NCBI RefSeq assembly: GCF_006540005.1
Contig: NZ_BJOC01000010.1
Span: 62,001 to 126,000, forward strand
Reading direction: 5' to 3'
Length of the DNA: 64,000 bases
DNA from: Halomonas halmophila
GTDB taxonomy: Bacteria; Pseudomonadota; Gammaproteobacteria; Pseudomonadales; Halomonadaceae
A program made the translations under genes and the position numbers. Position 1 is the first letter of the stretch. The number at the start of each line of letters is the position of its first letter. Under the pieces are notes generated by a model that made no database searches, had not been told where the DNA came from, and saw only the letters and a program-made list of their open reading frames with translations. Of this stretch, positions 9,045 to 17,412 are shown in pieces.

Positions 9045-9922
9045 GGCGTATGCAAGGCCTCGGCGAGTGAACGTGTGGCGCTGCCGCTGGTGGCGCCGTC
9101 GTACTTGACGGCCGCATGGTCGAGCACGATCAGTCGTTTATCCTGGGCGGCGGGAGTGTGGGCGAGTCCGGGTACCTGCTCCCAGATGCCGTCTGCACCG
9201 CCGATGGCGGGCAGTTCCTTGGCGGATACCAATATGGCTTCGGGTGCCATCGCGATGACGCCTTCGGCACTCAGGCTCTGATACCGCTCCAGTCCGGCTT
9301 CGGCGCCGACGTTGATGCCACCGGCGCGCTCGATCAGGGCATCGGCCGAGGTCGCCGCCCCGGCACCCGTGACGGTTCCGGTGCTGCCGGCACCGCTGCT
9401 GGATAAATGCAGCACCTTGACCCTGGGCTCTCCCCGAGAAATCTCGGCGGCCGCGGCATGCCCTTGCTTGATACGCTTGATCAACTCACGTCCCTGGGGC
9501 ACGCGATCGACGTATTCGGCCAGTCGTCGCACACGCTCGGTGGGCGGCAGAGTGCGCTCGATCATCACCGGCTCGATGCCCAGGCGCCTGGCCTGATCCA
9601 GCAGTTCTTGGTGACGCGCTGGCGTCGCCGCGATCAAGGCCTGCGGCTTCTCGGCCAGCAGGCTCTCGGCGGAGGGCAGGCGATGGTAGCGCGTCACGTT
9701 GGGCAGTTGTCCTTCCAGGCTGGGATCGTTGGGCATCAATACCAGCTGATCACCCGCGCCGAGCGCCTGGATGATCTTGGCGTGTCCGGGGTTGAGCACC
9801 GCAATGCGTTCTGCCGCCTGTGCCTGGAGGCTCAGCGACGCCATGACTCCCAGCGCCATCCCGATCCGACACAACATGCGAAGCCAGCGGCGCGAGGAAA
9901 CGTGAAACGAAGCGGGTGTCAT
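9041..9922 (-). CDS. hmuT: Periplasmic heme/iron-chelate binding protein (HmuT-like)
   Basis: A 293-aa secreted protein with a signal peptide (hydrophobic run ending QAQAAERI) and a type III periplasmic-binding fold. It resembles HmuT in the succession IAVLNPGHAKIIQALGAGD, LLAEKPQALIA, a glycine-rich GTVTGAGAATSADALIERAGGIN, and MAPEAILVSAKELPAIGG. These regions are shared with hemin-binding proteins rather than classic FhuD/FepB. It is the first gene of the operon. The AT-rich upstream region contains Fur-like inverted repeats. HmuT is the best call, with other iron chelates possible. Confidence 0.85.
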   Translation of the reverse strand: MTPASFHVSSRRWLRMLCRIGMALGVMASLSLQAQAAERIAVLNPGHAKIIQALGAGDQLVLMPNDPSLEGQLPNVTRYHRLPSAESLLAEKPQALIAATPARHQELLDQARRLGIEPVMIERTLPPTERVRRLAEYVDRVPQGRELIKRIKQGHAAAAEISRGEPRVKVLHLSSSGAGSTGTVTGAGAATSADALIERAGGINVGAEAGLERYQSLSAEGVIAMAPEAILVSAKELPAIGGADGIWEQVPGLAHTPAAQDKRLIVLDHAAVKYDGATSGSATRSLAEALHTP

Positions 9923-10013
9923 GCGCAGGGCTCCCGAGGTCCAGTGAGAGGTGATTGAGGCGAAGATGAATTATCGTACGATATATTGAATACGAATCTA
10001 TATCAATACTATT

Positions 10014-10027
10014 GCTAATATTATTGC
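10014..10027. promoter_or_regulatory. Possible Fur-like site upstream of hmuT
   Basis: GCTAATATTATTGC is a near-palindromic AT-rich site about 95 bp before the hmuT start. A separate perfect 12-bp palindrome, TATCGTACGATA, lies at 9972-9983. Either could be an operator; the Fur match is weaker than at the other sites in this region. Confidence 0.4.
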
Positions 10028-10035
10028 ATCCCTGG

Positions 10036-10105
10036 CAGGGAAAAGAGGTAAAAGGAAGACAGGAGGAAGAGAGGGGGAAGACAGGGAAGAAAGCAGCAAT
10101 GAAGA
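10036..10105. repeat. Purine-rich tract between hmuT promoter and the 136-aa gene
   Basis: The plus strand is almost pure A/G for about 70 bp and is built from GGAAGA/GGGAAG-like words. It resembles the purine tract at 10683-10730. No coding signal was seen. Confidence 0.7.
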
Positions 10106-10121
10106 AAGCAGGCGAGACGAC

Positions 10122-10532
10122 TCAGCGGTGCCGCCAGGGCGTCAGCCAGCGCGTGACGGTCTGTGACCAGCCGTGTGTCGAGTGCGAGGCCATGGCGTGA
10201 GGTGCCGAAAGCGCTTCAGTGGTGGCTTTAAGGGCCTGCATGATGGCGTCGAGATGATCGCGGCAGAACTGGCTGTTCATGGCGCCGGGGCAGTTGGCCA
10301 GCAGCATGTTGCAGTGGTAGATGGCGATATCCAACGGCTGGATGACGGTCGGCACATGGGCGGCATGCCGGCGGGCGTGGTGCAGCTCGCCGGAGAGCAT
10401 GTCGAGTAGGCTGGTGTCCATCCAGCACGGCTGGGTGTCGTCATCCGCGCCGCCAATCGATTGGTAAATGGCCTGAAAGGACACGTACAGGAAGGTGCAT
10501 TGATAGAAGAGTTGTGAACGCTCGGCTTTCAT
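10122..10532 (-). CDS. Hypothetical protein, probably iron-regulated
   Basis: A 136-aa protein that I do not recognise. It has no clear signal peptide or membrane helix. It is fairly rich in His and Cys (HHARRHAAH, YHCNMLLANC, FCRDH) and looks helical. The start at 10532 has GAGG six bases upstream. A good Fur-box match (10566-10584) lies 34 bp before the start codon, which together with its neighbours (hmuTUV, FhuA-like receptor) argues for expression under iron limitation. Metal binding is only a guess from the residue content. The reading frame is long for this interval and has a credible start, so I regard it as real. Confidence 0.7.
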   Translation of the reverse strand: MKAERSQLFYQCTFLYVSFQAIYQSIGGADDDTQPCWMDTSLLDMLSGELHHARRHAAHVPTVIQPLDIAIYHCNMLLANCPGAMNSQFCRDHLDAIMQALKATTEALSAPHAMASHSTHGWSQTVTRWLTPWRHR

Positions 10533-10565
10533 GGCGAACCTCAGCCTGTCTGTACAGATCGATAT

Positions 10566-10584
10566 GCTAATGAAAATGGTTATC
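10566..10584. promoter_or_regulatory. Fur-box-like site upstream of the 136-aa hypothetical gene
   Basis: GCTAATGAAAATGGTTATC is a near match to the 19-bp Fur consensus, with the outer arms CTAAT and TTATC kept. Confidence 0.65.
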
Positions 10585-10640
10585 AGTTGATTTTGTGAAT
10601 CCTAGCCCGGATAGAGGGTGGGGTCAATGTGGGAGGGGCG

Positions 10641-10895
10641 GAAGCTGGAAGCTTGAAGCTGGAAGAGCGCGGCTGCGCCGCTGGAAGAGGGGGGAGAAGA
10701 CAGAGGGAAGAAGGAAGAGGGAAGATAAGGCCCGGAGCGCAAAATGCGTCTCGGGCCTTGTTGGCATCATCGCTGATTCTGCCAGGAGACTGTTTGCTTC
10801 GAGCTTCGAGCTTCGAGCTTCGAGCTTCGAGCTTCGAGCTTTCCTCCGTTTCGCTCTTCTTCCTTCTTAACTCTTCTCTCTTCCTTCTTGTTTTT
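10641..10895. repeat. Composite heptad repeat and purine/pyrimidine element
   Basis: Four 7-bp units (GAAGCTG, GAAGCTT, GAAGCTG, GAAGAGC) run from 10641 to 10668, followed by a purine tract (10683-10730). A hairpin comes next (10727-10759, AAGGCCCG pairing with CGGGCCTT). Then five and a half exact copies of GAGCTTC (10801-10840) lead to a pyrimidine tract (10850-10895). The second half is roughly the reverse complement of the first, word by word. The element ends at the stop codon of the FhuA-like receptor gene. No protein-coding potential is apparent. Confidence 0.85.
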
Positions 10896-12983
10896 CTAGA
10901 ACTCGTAACTGAGGGTGGCCTTGACGCTGCGTTCGGCGCCGAAGTAGCAGTATTGCAGCGAGTTGCAGGAGGCGACGTATTCCTTGTCGGTCAGGTTGTT
11001 GACATTGAGGCGGGCCATGACGCCTTCCATGCCGGCGTTGGTGAAGTCGTAGCTGAGGCCGGCGTCGAGCAGGGTGTAGTCCGGGACCTGCTCGGTGTTG
11101 GCGCGGTCGGCCTGGATGTCGGCGCGGTAGCGTACGCCGAGCCCGGCGCCGAGGCCGGCCAGGGTGCCGTCGGCGACCCGGTAGTGGCCCCACAACGATG
11201 CCTGATGGCGTGGCGCGTAGATGGCCTGGTTGCCCTGTTCGCCGGCTACATCGCTCTTGGCGTAGGTAATGTCGGTGAAGCTGTAGCTGGCCTGCAGGCT
11301 GAGCTCGTCGGTGAGCTGAGTGTGGGCCTCGAGCTCGATTCCCTGGGACTCGATCTCGCCGATGGCGCGATAAGGATCGTTGGGCTGCTCCTTGGTGGCG
11401 ACGTTTTCCTGGGTGATGTGGAACATCGACACGCTGTAGCGATTCGTGGTGCCCGGCGGCTGGTACTTGAGGCCGGTCTCCCATTGTTCGCCTTCCATGG
11501 GCGGGAGCAGGTTGCCCTGCTCATCGACGAAGCTGGTCGGCGTGAAGGAAGTGGAGTAGCTGACATAGGGCGATACGCCATTGTTGAAGGCGTAGAGCAG
11601 CCCGGCGCGGCCGCTGAACTGGGTGTCGTCGAGCTCGCTGGTGGTGTCGTTGTGGTGCAGGGTGTTCTCGATGTTGACCACGTCATAGCGACCACCCAGC
11701 GACAGGTGCCAGTTGCCGAGTGACATCTGGTCCTGCACATAGACCCCGGTCTGACTCAGCTCATGGGTTTCGTCATTGGTGGTGACGATATCGTCGCTGG
11801 GGCCGGCACCGTATTCGGGATCGAAGGCATCCAGGGGCGGAAAGCTGCCGTAGGTCCAGACCACGTCATTTTCGCGGTACTGATAGTCGGCACCCAACAG
11901 CAGGGTATGGTCGACCGCGCCCGTGGCCAGCTCGGCCTGCAACTGGTTGTCCAGCGTCCAGGCTTGCATGGACTCTTCGCCACCCGAATAGTAGCGGTTG
12001 AGCTCGGTATCGCTGGCCCAGCCGAAGCCATAGACCTGATCCATGGTCACGTCGGTATTGAGGTAGAGCAGCTTCTGGCGTGCCGTCCAGTCCTCGTTGA
12101 AGCGATGCTCGAAGTCATAGCCGACCAGGCGCTGGGTACGTTCGAACTTGTCGTAGGCGTCCTCGCCATCGAAGAAGTTGTTGTCGATCCTGCGGCCGTT
12201 GCGGCTCTCCACGGCGCCCTCATAGGGCACGCCGGAGTGATAGCCGCCTTCCGGGTCCTGGTGCAGGTAAGCGTGCAGCCGCAGGCTGGTGGCATCGGTG
12301 ATGTCCCAGGTCAACTGCGGCGCGAAGGCATAACGCTTCTCTTCGACCGGGCCGAACTGGGTATCCGCGGCGCTGGCCTTGCCGGTGAGGCGGAAGGCGA
12401 GGCGGCGCTCATCGTCCACCGGCCCGGTAATATCGAAGGCGGCGCTGCGCTGATTATTGTTGCCGGCGGTGTAACGGATCTCGCCACCATGCTCGAACTC
12501 CGGGCGCTTGCTGGTCATCGACACCACGCCGCCGGGCGAGGCACGGCCATAGAGCACCGAGGCCGGGCCCTTGACCACCTCGATGCTGTCCAGGAAGTAG
12601 GGATCGACGACCAGCGAGCTGTAGGAGTTGGCGTCGCCCATCAGCTTGAGGCCATCGAGGAAGGTGTTGCTCAGGCTGCCGTCGGAGAAGCCACGCAGCA
12701 CGATATAGTCATAGCGGTTGGAGCCACCGACCTGGTTGGCGTAGACGCCGGCGGTATAGCCCAGGGCGCGCTGTACCGTCTCGGCGCCTTTCTGCTCCCA
12801 GTCCTCACGGTCGAGCTGCGAGGTGGCCTGGGGCGTCTCGTTGAAGGGCGTTTCCGTCTTGGTGGCAGCCGTGCCGGTGACCGTCACGGCGTCGAGCCGT
12901 TCGGCCTGCTGGGCAAGGGCATTCAGGCTGGTGGCGGCGGCGGCCAGGGCGATGGCCAGCGCCAGGGGCGTGGGTCGTGTCAT
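10896..12983 (-). CDS. TonB-dependent siderophore receptor, FhuA/FoxA-like
   Basis: A 695-aa receptor. Signal peptide LALAIALAAAATSLNALAQ is followed by a TonB-box-like stretch (LDAVTVTG). The plug carries YIVLRGFSDG, LDGLKLMGD, and the family hallmark EVVKGPASVLYGRASPGGVV then SMTSKRP. The barrel ends YVASCNSLQYCYFGAERS...YEF, the pattern of FhuA/FoxA/FhuE proteins with a conserved disulfide. Hydroxamate siderophores (ferrichrome, ferrioxamine, coprogen) are the usual ligands. The Met at 12983 was chosen because AGGA lies eight bases upstream; an in-frame ATG at 12992 has no such spacing. A Fur-like box is at 13044-13062. No siderophore synthesis genes are nearby. Confidence 0.93.
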   Translation of the reverse strand: MTRPTPLALAIALAAAATSLNALAQQAERLDAVTVTGTAATKTETPFNETPQATSQLDREDWEQKGAETVQRALGYTAGVYANQVGGSNRYDYIVLRGFSDGSLSNTFLDGLKLMGDANSYSSLVVDPYFLDSIEVVKGPASVLYGRASPGGVVSMTSKRPEFEHGGEIRYTAGNNNQRSAAFDITGPVDDERRLAFRLTGKASAADTQFGPVEEKRYAFAPQLTWDITDATSLRLHAYLHQDPEGGYHSGVPYEGAVESRNGRRIDNNFFDGEDAYDKFERTQRLVGYDFEHRFNEDWTARQKLLYLNTDVTMDQVYGFGWASDTELNRYYSGGEESMQAWTLDNQLQAELATGAVDHTLLLGADYQYRENDVVWTYGSFPPLDAFDPEYGAGPSDDIVTTNDETHELSQTGVYVQDQMSLGNWHLSLGGRYDVVNIENTLHHNDTTSELDDTQFSGRAGLLYAFNNGVSPYVSYSTSFTPTSFVDEQGNLLPPMEGEQWETGLKYQPPGTTNRYSVSMFHITQENVATKEQPNDPYRAIGEIESQGIELEAHTQLTDELSLQASYSFTDITYAKSDVAGEQGNQAIYAPRHQASLWGHYRVADGTLAGLGAGLGVRYRADIQADRANTEQVPDYTLLDAGLSYDFTNAGMEGVMARLNVNNLTDKEYVASCNSLQYCYFGAERSVKATLSYEF

Positions 12984-13043
12984 GCGAGGCATCCTGTCGA
13001 GCGGGACATGGGCAATGTCATTACGAATGAGTTTCGTCTATTC

Positions 13044-13062
13044 AAGTAATGAGAATTATTGC
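13044..13062. promoter_or_regulatory. Fur-box-like site upstream of the FhuA-like receptor
   Basis: AAGTAATGAGAATTATTGC resembles the Fur consensus. It lies about 60 bp before the receptor start and immediately after the AraC gene's downstream end. Confidence 0.6.
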
Positions 13063-13115
13063 TTTTTCTGTGCTGCTCGGTGTATGCCGGCTGCTCAAGT
13101 GGCTATGCGGGATGC

Positions 13116-14141
13116 TCAGCGTGCCGATTCGGGGGAACTCGACGGCCCTGCCGCGTTGCCCCGGGCCGCCTCGGGGCGAGGGCAACCGCCGCCCGGGGCG
13201 ACGTTGCGCGGGGAAAAACCGAAATAGCGCCGGAACGCCGTGGCCAGATTGCTGGCGTGACGGTAGCCGCAGAAATGCGCGGCCTGCTGCACGCTGAAGC
13301 CCTGTTCCAGGTAGTGCCGTGCCAGGCCCAGGCGGAACTCGCGCAGCTCGTCGAAGACGCTCTGGCCGAAGGCGGCGCGGTACTTGCGGCGCAGGCTGGC
13401 CGGACTCATCGAGGCCTGGGCGGCGAGGGTCGCCAGGCGATGGTCCTCGGCCGGGGCCTGACGCAGGGTCTCGCGCACGCGCTCCAGGCGCTGGCGTTCG
13501 CCGGGCGCCGCCATCGAGCCGGTCTTTGAGCCCGTCGCCCCCGGCAGGCCATGGGCCAGTAACTGCAGGCTCAGGCCCTCCAGCTGCAGGCGCTGCGCCG
13601 GGCCCGACATGGGGTGGGTGATGGCATCTTCCAGTGTGGTCTGCAGGCTGGCCGGTAAATGCCAGGCACGCATGCGCGAGCCCTGTTCGAGGGCCGCGCC
13701 ATGGTTCAACTCGCGCAGGCGCGACTCATCCAGCCCCAGCGTCACGGCACGAATGCGCTGTCCGGCCGGCTGGATGGCACATAGCCCCTGACGCGCCTCC
13801 AACTGCACACTGAGCGCCATGCCGGCGCGCAACGTCAGGTGTTGACCACCCAGGCTGACCTCGGCCTGGCCCTTGAGCATGACGATGATGGTCAGGGGCG
13901 CATGGCTGCGTGAACGCGAGTCGTAGCGCTCCAGTACCTCGATATCCGAGGCCACCAGTTGCATGCCGGGCCCGGGTTGCAGCTCTTCCACGCGCCCCCG
14001 CATCACCGGGCGCGAGAGCGCCTGGAGCTCCGGAAAGGAGTAGTCGATGCCGTAGCGTTGCCCATAGACCTGCAGGTCCCGCGGCGTATGGGCGCGTATC
14101 GGTGACTCCCCGGTCGGCGCCGGGCTGACCCTGGCATTCAT
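13116..14141 (-). CDS. AraC-family regulator, PchR-like, coupled to fhuF
   Basis: A 341-aa regulator. The N-terminal two thirds form a ligand-sensing domain with LTIIVMLKGQAEVSLGGQHL and LRAGMALSVQLEARQGL, the cupin-like pattern seen in PchR/YbtA/AlcR regulators of siderophore uptake. The C-terminus carries two helix-turn-helix motifs (LATLAAQASMSPASLRRKYRA and FSVQQAAHFCGYRHASNLA). The start at 14141 overlaps the fhuF stop by 4 bp (ATGA); a longer frame exists upstream but runs through fhuF. By analogy it would activate receptor genes when the ferric siderophore is present; the FhuA-like and IutA-like genes flanking it are the obvious targets. Confidence 0.9.
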   Translation of the reverse strand: MNARVSPAPTGESPIRAHTPRDLQVYGQRYGIDYSFPELQALSRPVMRGRVEELQPGPGMQLVASDIEVLERYDSRSRSHAPLTIIVMLKGQAEVSLGGQHLTLRAGMALSVQLEARQGLCAIQPAGQRIRAVTLGLDESRLRELNHGAALEQGSRMRAWHLPASLQTTLEDAITHPMSGPAQRLQLEGLSLQLLAHGLPGATGSKTGSMAAPGERQRLERVRETLRQAPAEDHRLATLAAQASMSPASLRRKYRAAFGQSVFDELREFRLGLARHYLEQGFSVQQAAHFCGYRHASNLATAFRRYFGFSPRNVAPGGGCPRPEAARGNAAGPSSSPESAR

Positions 14142-14902
14142 CGTGCTGACGCCCCCTTGGCGGCGCGCTGTTCCCGGCATTCCAGCGGGCAGTTGCCGCA
14201 ATAGCCCATCTCGTCGATCAGATAACGGATGCAGCACAGCCGGCGGACCCGCTTGGGGGCGCCGCCATCGCCGTCATCATTGGCGGCATTGACGTAACGA
14301 ACCGGCTGATAGAGCGGGTTGCGGCGGCCGTCGGCCAGCTTGCGCGATGCCAGCAGCTGCTGCGCCGGCTCGGCGGTGCTCGCCGAGGCCATGGGGTGCA
14401 TGGGCACCGCCTGGGTGAAGTGCTCGAAATAGTTGCCGGCGTTGCTCCAGAACACCTTGGGCGAGGCCCCGGAATAGGCCGCCAGGCCCTCGATGAGCGG
14501 TGTCAGGTGATCATCGATCAGGGTGGCGAAACGCCCGGGACCGTCCAGTTCGGCCAGCGGGCGGCCTTCATCCTTGAGGCACAGGCCGGCGACATGGCCT
14601 TCCGGCGCCAGGATCAGGCGCAGCTCATTCAACCCCAGGGGCAGGTCCCGTTCGAGCAGCAGGTTGGCCGCCAGGCTGGTGGACGTCACGGCGGCAAAGT
14701 GCCATTTGGTCCACAACGACACCAGGGCCCTTCGGTCGCCGCCCGGATAACGGGCGCTGAAATCTGCCATCAGTGCCTCGAGCCTGGCCGGTTCCAGTAG
14801 CTCAGAGGCAGCGATGGTATCCGGCATCGGGTCGTTCGACACCCGGGGCGGCGTCAACTGCTCCATGGGACCGATGTACAGCGATGACAGCGCGAGAGAC
14901 AT
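14138..14902 (-). CDS. fhuF: Siderophore-iron reductase FhuF
   Basis: A 254-aa [2Fe-2S] protein that reduces siderophore-bound Fe3+ in the cytoplasm so iron is released. The diagnostic C-terminal cysteine pattern is present: Cys223-Cys224, Cys235 and Cys238 (LCCIRY ... GYCGNCP). Upstream regions WTKWHFAAVTSTSLAANLL and VFWSNAGNYFEH also match the family. A Fur-like box lies just upstream (14941-14958). It is the first gene of a two-gene unit with the AraC regulator. The start at 14902 is the first ATG; Met13 is an alternative, and neither has a strong ribosome-binding site. Confidence 0.93.
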   Translation of the reverse strand: MSLALSSLYIGPMEQLTPPRVSNDPMPDTIAASELLEPARLEALMADFSARYPGGDRRALVSLWTKWHFAAVTSTSLAANLLLERDLPLGLNELRLILAPEGHVAGLCLKDEGRPLAELDGPGRFATLIDDHLTPLIEGLAAYSGASPKVFWSNAGNYFEHFTQAVPMHPMASASTAEPAQQLLASRKLADGRRNPLYQPVRYVNAANDDGDGGAPKRVRRLCCIRYLIDEMGYCGNCPLECREQRAAKGASAR

Positions 14903-14940
14903 GGCGGATCATCCGAAGAATGCGTACCCGGATATTAATA

Positions 14941-14958
14941 AAAATGGGAATTGTTATC
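14941..14958. promoter_or_regulatory. Fur-box-like site upstream of fhuF
   Basis: AAAATGGGAATTGTTATC lies about 40 bp upstream of the fhuF start and next to the terminator of the IutA-like gene. Confidence 0.55.
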
Positions 14959-14962
14959 AAAT

Positions 14963-15002
14963 AAAATCGAGCCGGACCGATGCTACCACCGGGCCGGCTC
15001 GA
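14963..15002 (-). terminator. Rho-independent terminator of the IutA-like gene
   Basis: On the minus strand TCGAGCCGGCCC pairs with GGTCCGGCTCGA (one mismatch), followed by TTTTATTT. It is 25 bp past the receptor stop codon. Confidence 0.85.
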
Positions 15003-15026
15003 GTGCCGTCATCCATCAGGAAGCCT

Positions 15027-17183
15027 TCAGTAGCTCATCGACCAGCCGAGCGTGAAGGTGCGACCGCGTGCCTGGTAGTCGTAGAGGTACTCCGGGCCGT
15101 AGTAGGGCGAGTAGAACATCGCCGCGCGCTGGCCCCAGACGGTGGAATACTGCTCGTCGAGCAGGTTGGAGACGCCGAGGCTGACTTCGCCCACCGGCAG
15201 GGCCTGGCTCAGCGACAGGTCCAGGGTGGTATAGCCTTTGATCTCACGATCCGCGGCATCCTCCAGGTCGAAGGCATGGCTGGCCTGCAGGCGCGCCGAA
15301 CGCTGGCCATTGGGGGCCTTCCAGCCGATGAAGGCCGTGGCGGAGGAGAGCGAGGCGTAGCGGGCGTCGCGCTTCTGCCAGTCGCCGTTGGCGTTTTTCT
15401 GCTCCGAGCGCACCATGTGCAGGGTGGTGCCCAGCTCCAGGCCATTGTCGAAGTAGCGCTTCACCGAGCCCTCGAAGCCGAAGTCGCGCTTCTTCTGATC
15501 GACCACATTGACGCTGAGATCCTCGCCATTCTCCACGGCCTTGTCGGACCAGGCGTAGTAGAGGGCCGCCTGGGTCATCCAGTCGGCACCGCGATAACGC
15601 CAGCCGATCTCGACCTGGTCGGTCTTGATGGCGGAGAGCGGGTTCTCGGCGACGCTCACTTCGGCGCTCTTGCCGTAGTACTTGGCCGGGTCGGGCAGCT
15701 CGAAGCCCTGGCTGAACTGCAGCCAGTTCTGATGGCCGTTGCCGAAGTCGTAGAGGGCGCTGGCGTTGAGCAGGGTGGCGTTGTAGTCATTCTTGCCGCC
15801 AGGAATACCCTGGAAGTCTTCGACCTCCACATCCATGTGCTGCTGGCGTACGCCCGCCGAGAGTTGCAGCCCGTCGCTGACCTGCCATTCGCTCTGGGCA
15901 AAGCCGGAGAGGCCGTCGACCTGATAGCTCGGGTAGCGCGGCTCGACCCCGGCGTTCTGCTGCACCAGGCCTCCGCTGGCATCCGAGATCGCCTTGTCGA
16001 AGAACATCTGGCTGGCATCGAAGGTCTCGCGATCCACATCCACCCCATAGGTCAGCGATAGGCTGTCGCTCAGGTCGGCATCGAACAGCGCCTTGAGGCC
16101 CGAGAGATCGGTGTTCTGCTTCGAGGCCCGGAACTCATAGCCGCCATCGGCTGCCGGGTAGGGGAAGGCCTGGAAGCTGGCTTCTTCCTCGCGATGGAAG
16201 GCCTGAAGATAGAAGTCCTGGCCGAGCAGGTCGCCATGGTGGTACTGCAGATTGACCATCCTGCGCTCGGTGGCCGGATTGCGATCCGAAGAGTAGCCAT
16301 CGCGGGTCTCGGCGTCGCCCAGGTTCGGTGAGGCAGCATCCAGGTTGGGGAAGTAGACACCGCGATCGCCCTCGAAACCGGAATCAAACAACTGCGCGGC
16401 CATCTGCAGGCTCTGCTGTTCGGTCAGCTGGATATCCAGGCTGCCCATGACATCGATTCTGCGGTTACCCTGCAGGTCGGTCTGAGCGATATCCGGGAAG
16501 ATCTCCTGGCCACTGGCATCATAGTGGCGGCCCTGTTCCTCATAGGCCGCCGAGATACGCCCCTTGATCTTCTCGGTGCCGCCGCTGATCGACTGCGCCA
16601 GGCGATAGCTCAGGTCGTCGTCCTCGTTGAAACCGGAGGTCACGCTGGTCTCGGTCGCCAGGTGAAAGCCCTCGCGTTCACCCTTCTTGGTGATGATGTT
16701 GATCAGACCACCGGTCGCGCCGCCGCCGTAGAGACTGCTGGCGCCGGACAGCACCTCGACGCGCTCGATGTTGAACGGGTCGATGGAATCGAACTGGCGC
16801 GAGATGCCCCGCGAGCTGTTCAGCGAGACGCCATCGATCAGTACCTGAGTACTGCGGCCGCGCATGTTCTGGCCATAGTTGGTGCGACCCTGGGGCGCCA
16901 GGTCGAGCCCCGGCACCAGCTTGCCCAGCGCCGTCTTCAGGTCCGCGCCGGCGCGCAACTGCTCGCGCAGATCCTGCTGACCGATCACCCAGACCGCGCC
17001 GGGAATCTGGCTGATCTCGGACGGCGTGCGCGAGCCGACCACCACCATGGTGTCTTGTTCGGTTGTGTCCTGGGCCAGCGCCAGGGCGGGCAGGGCGCCG
17101 AACAGGGCAGCAATGCTCGCCAGCGTGAGGGGGCGGTGCGCCCGGGAAAAGCGTATCGGTGAGTCAGACGTCGGGAAATGCAT
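15027..17183 (-). CDS. iutA: TonB-dependent receptor, ferric-aerobactin type (IutA-like)
   Basis: A 718-aa receptor that follows E. coli IutA along its length. The plug has LVPGLDLAPQGRTNYGQNMRG, LIDGVSLNSSR, SIDPFNIERVEV and SLYGGGATGGLINIITKKG. The barrel has QAFHREE, QMFFDKA, FSQGFELPDPAKYYGKSA, and ends VWGQRAAMFYSPYYGPEYLYDYQARGR. Ligands are probably citrate-hydroxamate siderophores such as aerobactin. Start 17183 was chosen because AAGGGCG lies six bases upstream; the longer frame to 17213 adds ten non-conserved residues. A Fur-like box is at 17300-17316. No iucABCD synthesis genes are in the window, so it may serve siderophore piracy. Confidence 0.92.
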   Translation of the reverse strand: MHFPTSDSPIRFSRAHRPLTLASIAALFGALPALALAQDTTEQDTMVVVGSRTPSEISQIPGAVWVIGQQDLREQLRAGADLKTALGKLVPGLDLAPQGRTNYGQNMRGRSTQVLIDGVSLNSSRGISRQFDSIDPFNIERVEVLSGASSLYGGGATGGLINIITKKGEREGFHLATETSVTSGFNEDDDLSYRLAQSISGGTEKIKGRISAAYEEQGRHYDASGQEIFPDIAQTDLQGNRRIDVMGSLDIQLTEQQSLQMAAQLFDSGFEGDRGVYFPNLDAASPNLGDAETRDGYSSDRNPATERRMVNLQYHHGDLLGQDFYLQAFHREEEASFQAFPYPAADGGYEFRASKQNTDLSGLKALFDADLSDSLSLTYGVDVDRETFDASQMFFDKAISDASGGLVQQNAGVEPRYPSYQVDGLSGFAQSEWQVSDGLQLSAGVRQQHMDVEVEDFQGIPGGKNDYNATLLNASALYDFGNGHQNWLQFSQGFELPDPAKYYGKSAEVSVAENPLSAIKTDQVEIGWRYRGADWMTQAALYYAWSDKAVENGEDLSVNVVDQKKRDFGFEGSVKRYFDNGLELGTTLHMVRSEQKNANGDWQKRDARYASLSSATAFIGWKAPNGQRSARLQASHAFDLEDAADREIKGYTTLDLSLSQALPVGEVSLGVSNLLDEQYSTVWGQRAAMFYSPYYGPEYLYDYQARGRTFTLGWSMSY

Positions 17184-17299
17184 GATGCGCCCTTGTGATA
17201 TTGCAGTGGCCATTGGCGTATATGATGTCGTTCTGGTGTTGTCGAAACGGAAACGCAGCGTTCCCGCCCGGCGCCACTATAATGAATTGTAAACGTATT

Positions 17300-17316
17300 G
17301 ATAAGTATTGTTATTC
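17300..17316. promoter_or_regulatory. Fur-box-like site upstream of the IutA-like gene
   Basis: GATAAGTATTGTTATTC within an AT-rich stretch, about 120 bp before the receptor start. Confidence 0.55.
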
Positions 17317-17412
17317 ATAAAATAGTAGCGCTTCCACCAGTGGTCCTCAGCAGGGCGCGCGTAGTAGCCTGTGACCACACCCAAGGACGAAACCGACCTA
17401 TCAGGAGGCCGC

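Noticed and set aside
10801..10840. CRISPR array
   Set aside because: The units are contiguous 7-bp tandem copies with no unique spacers, and no cas genes are present.
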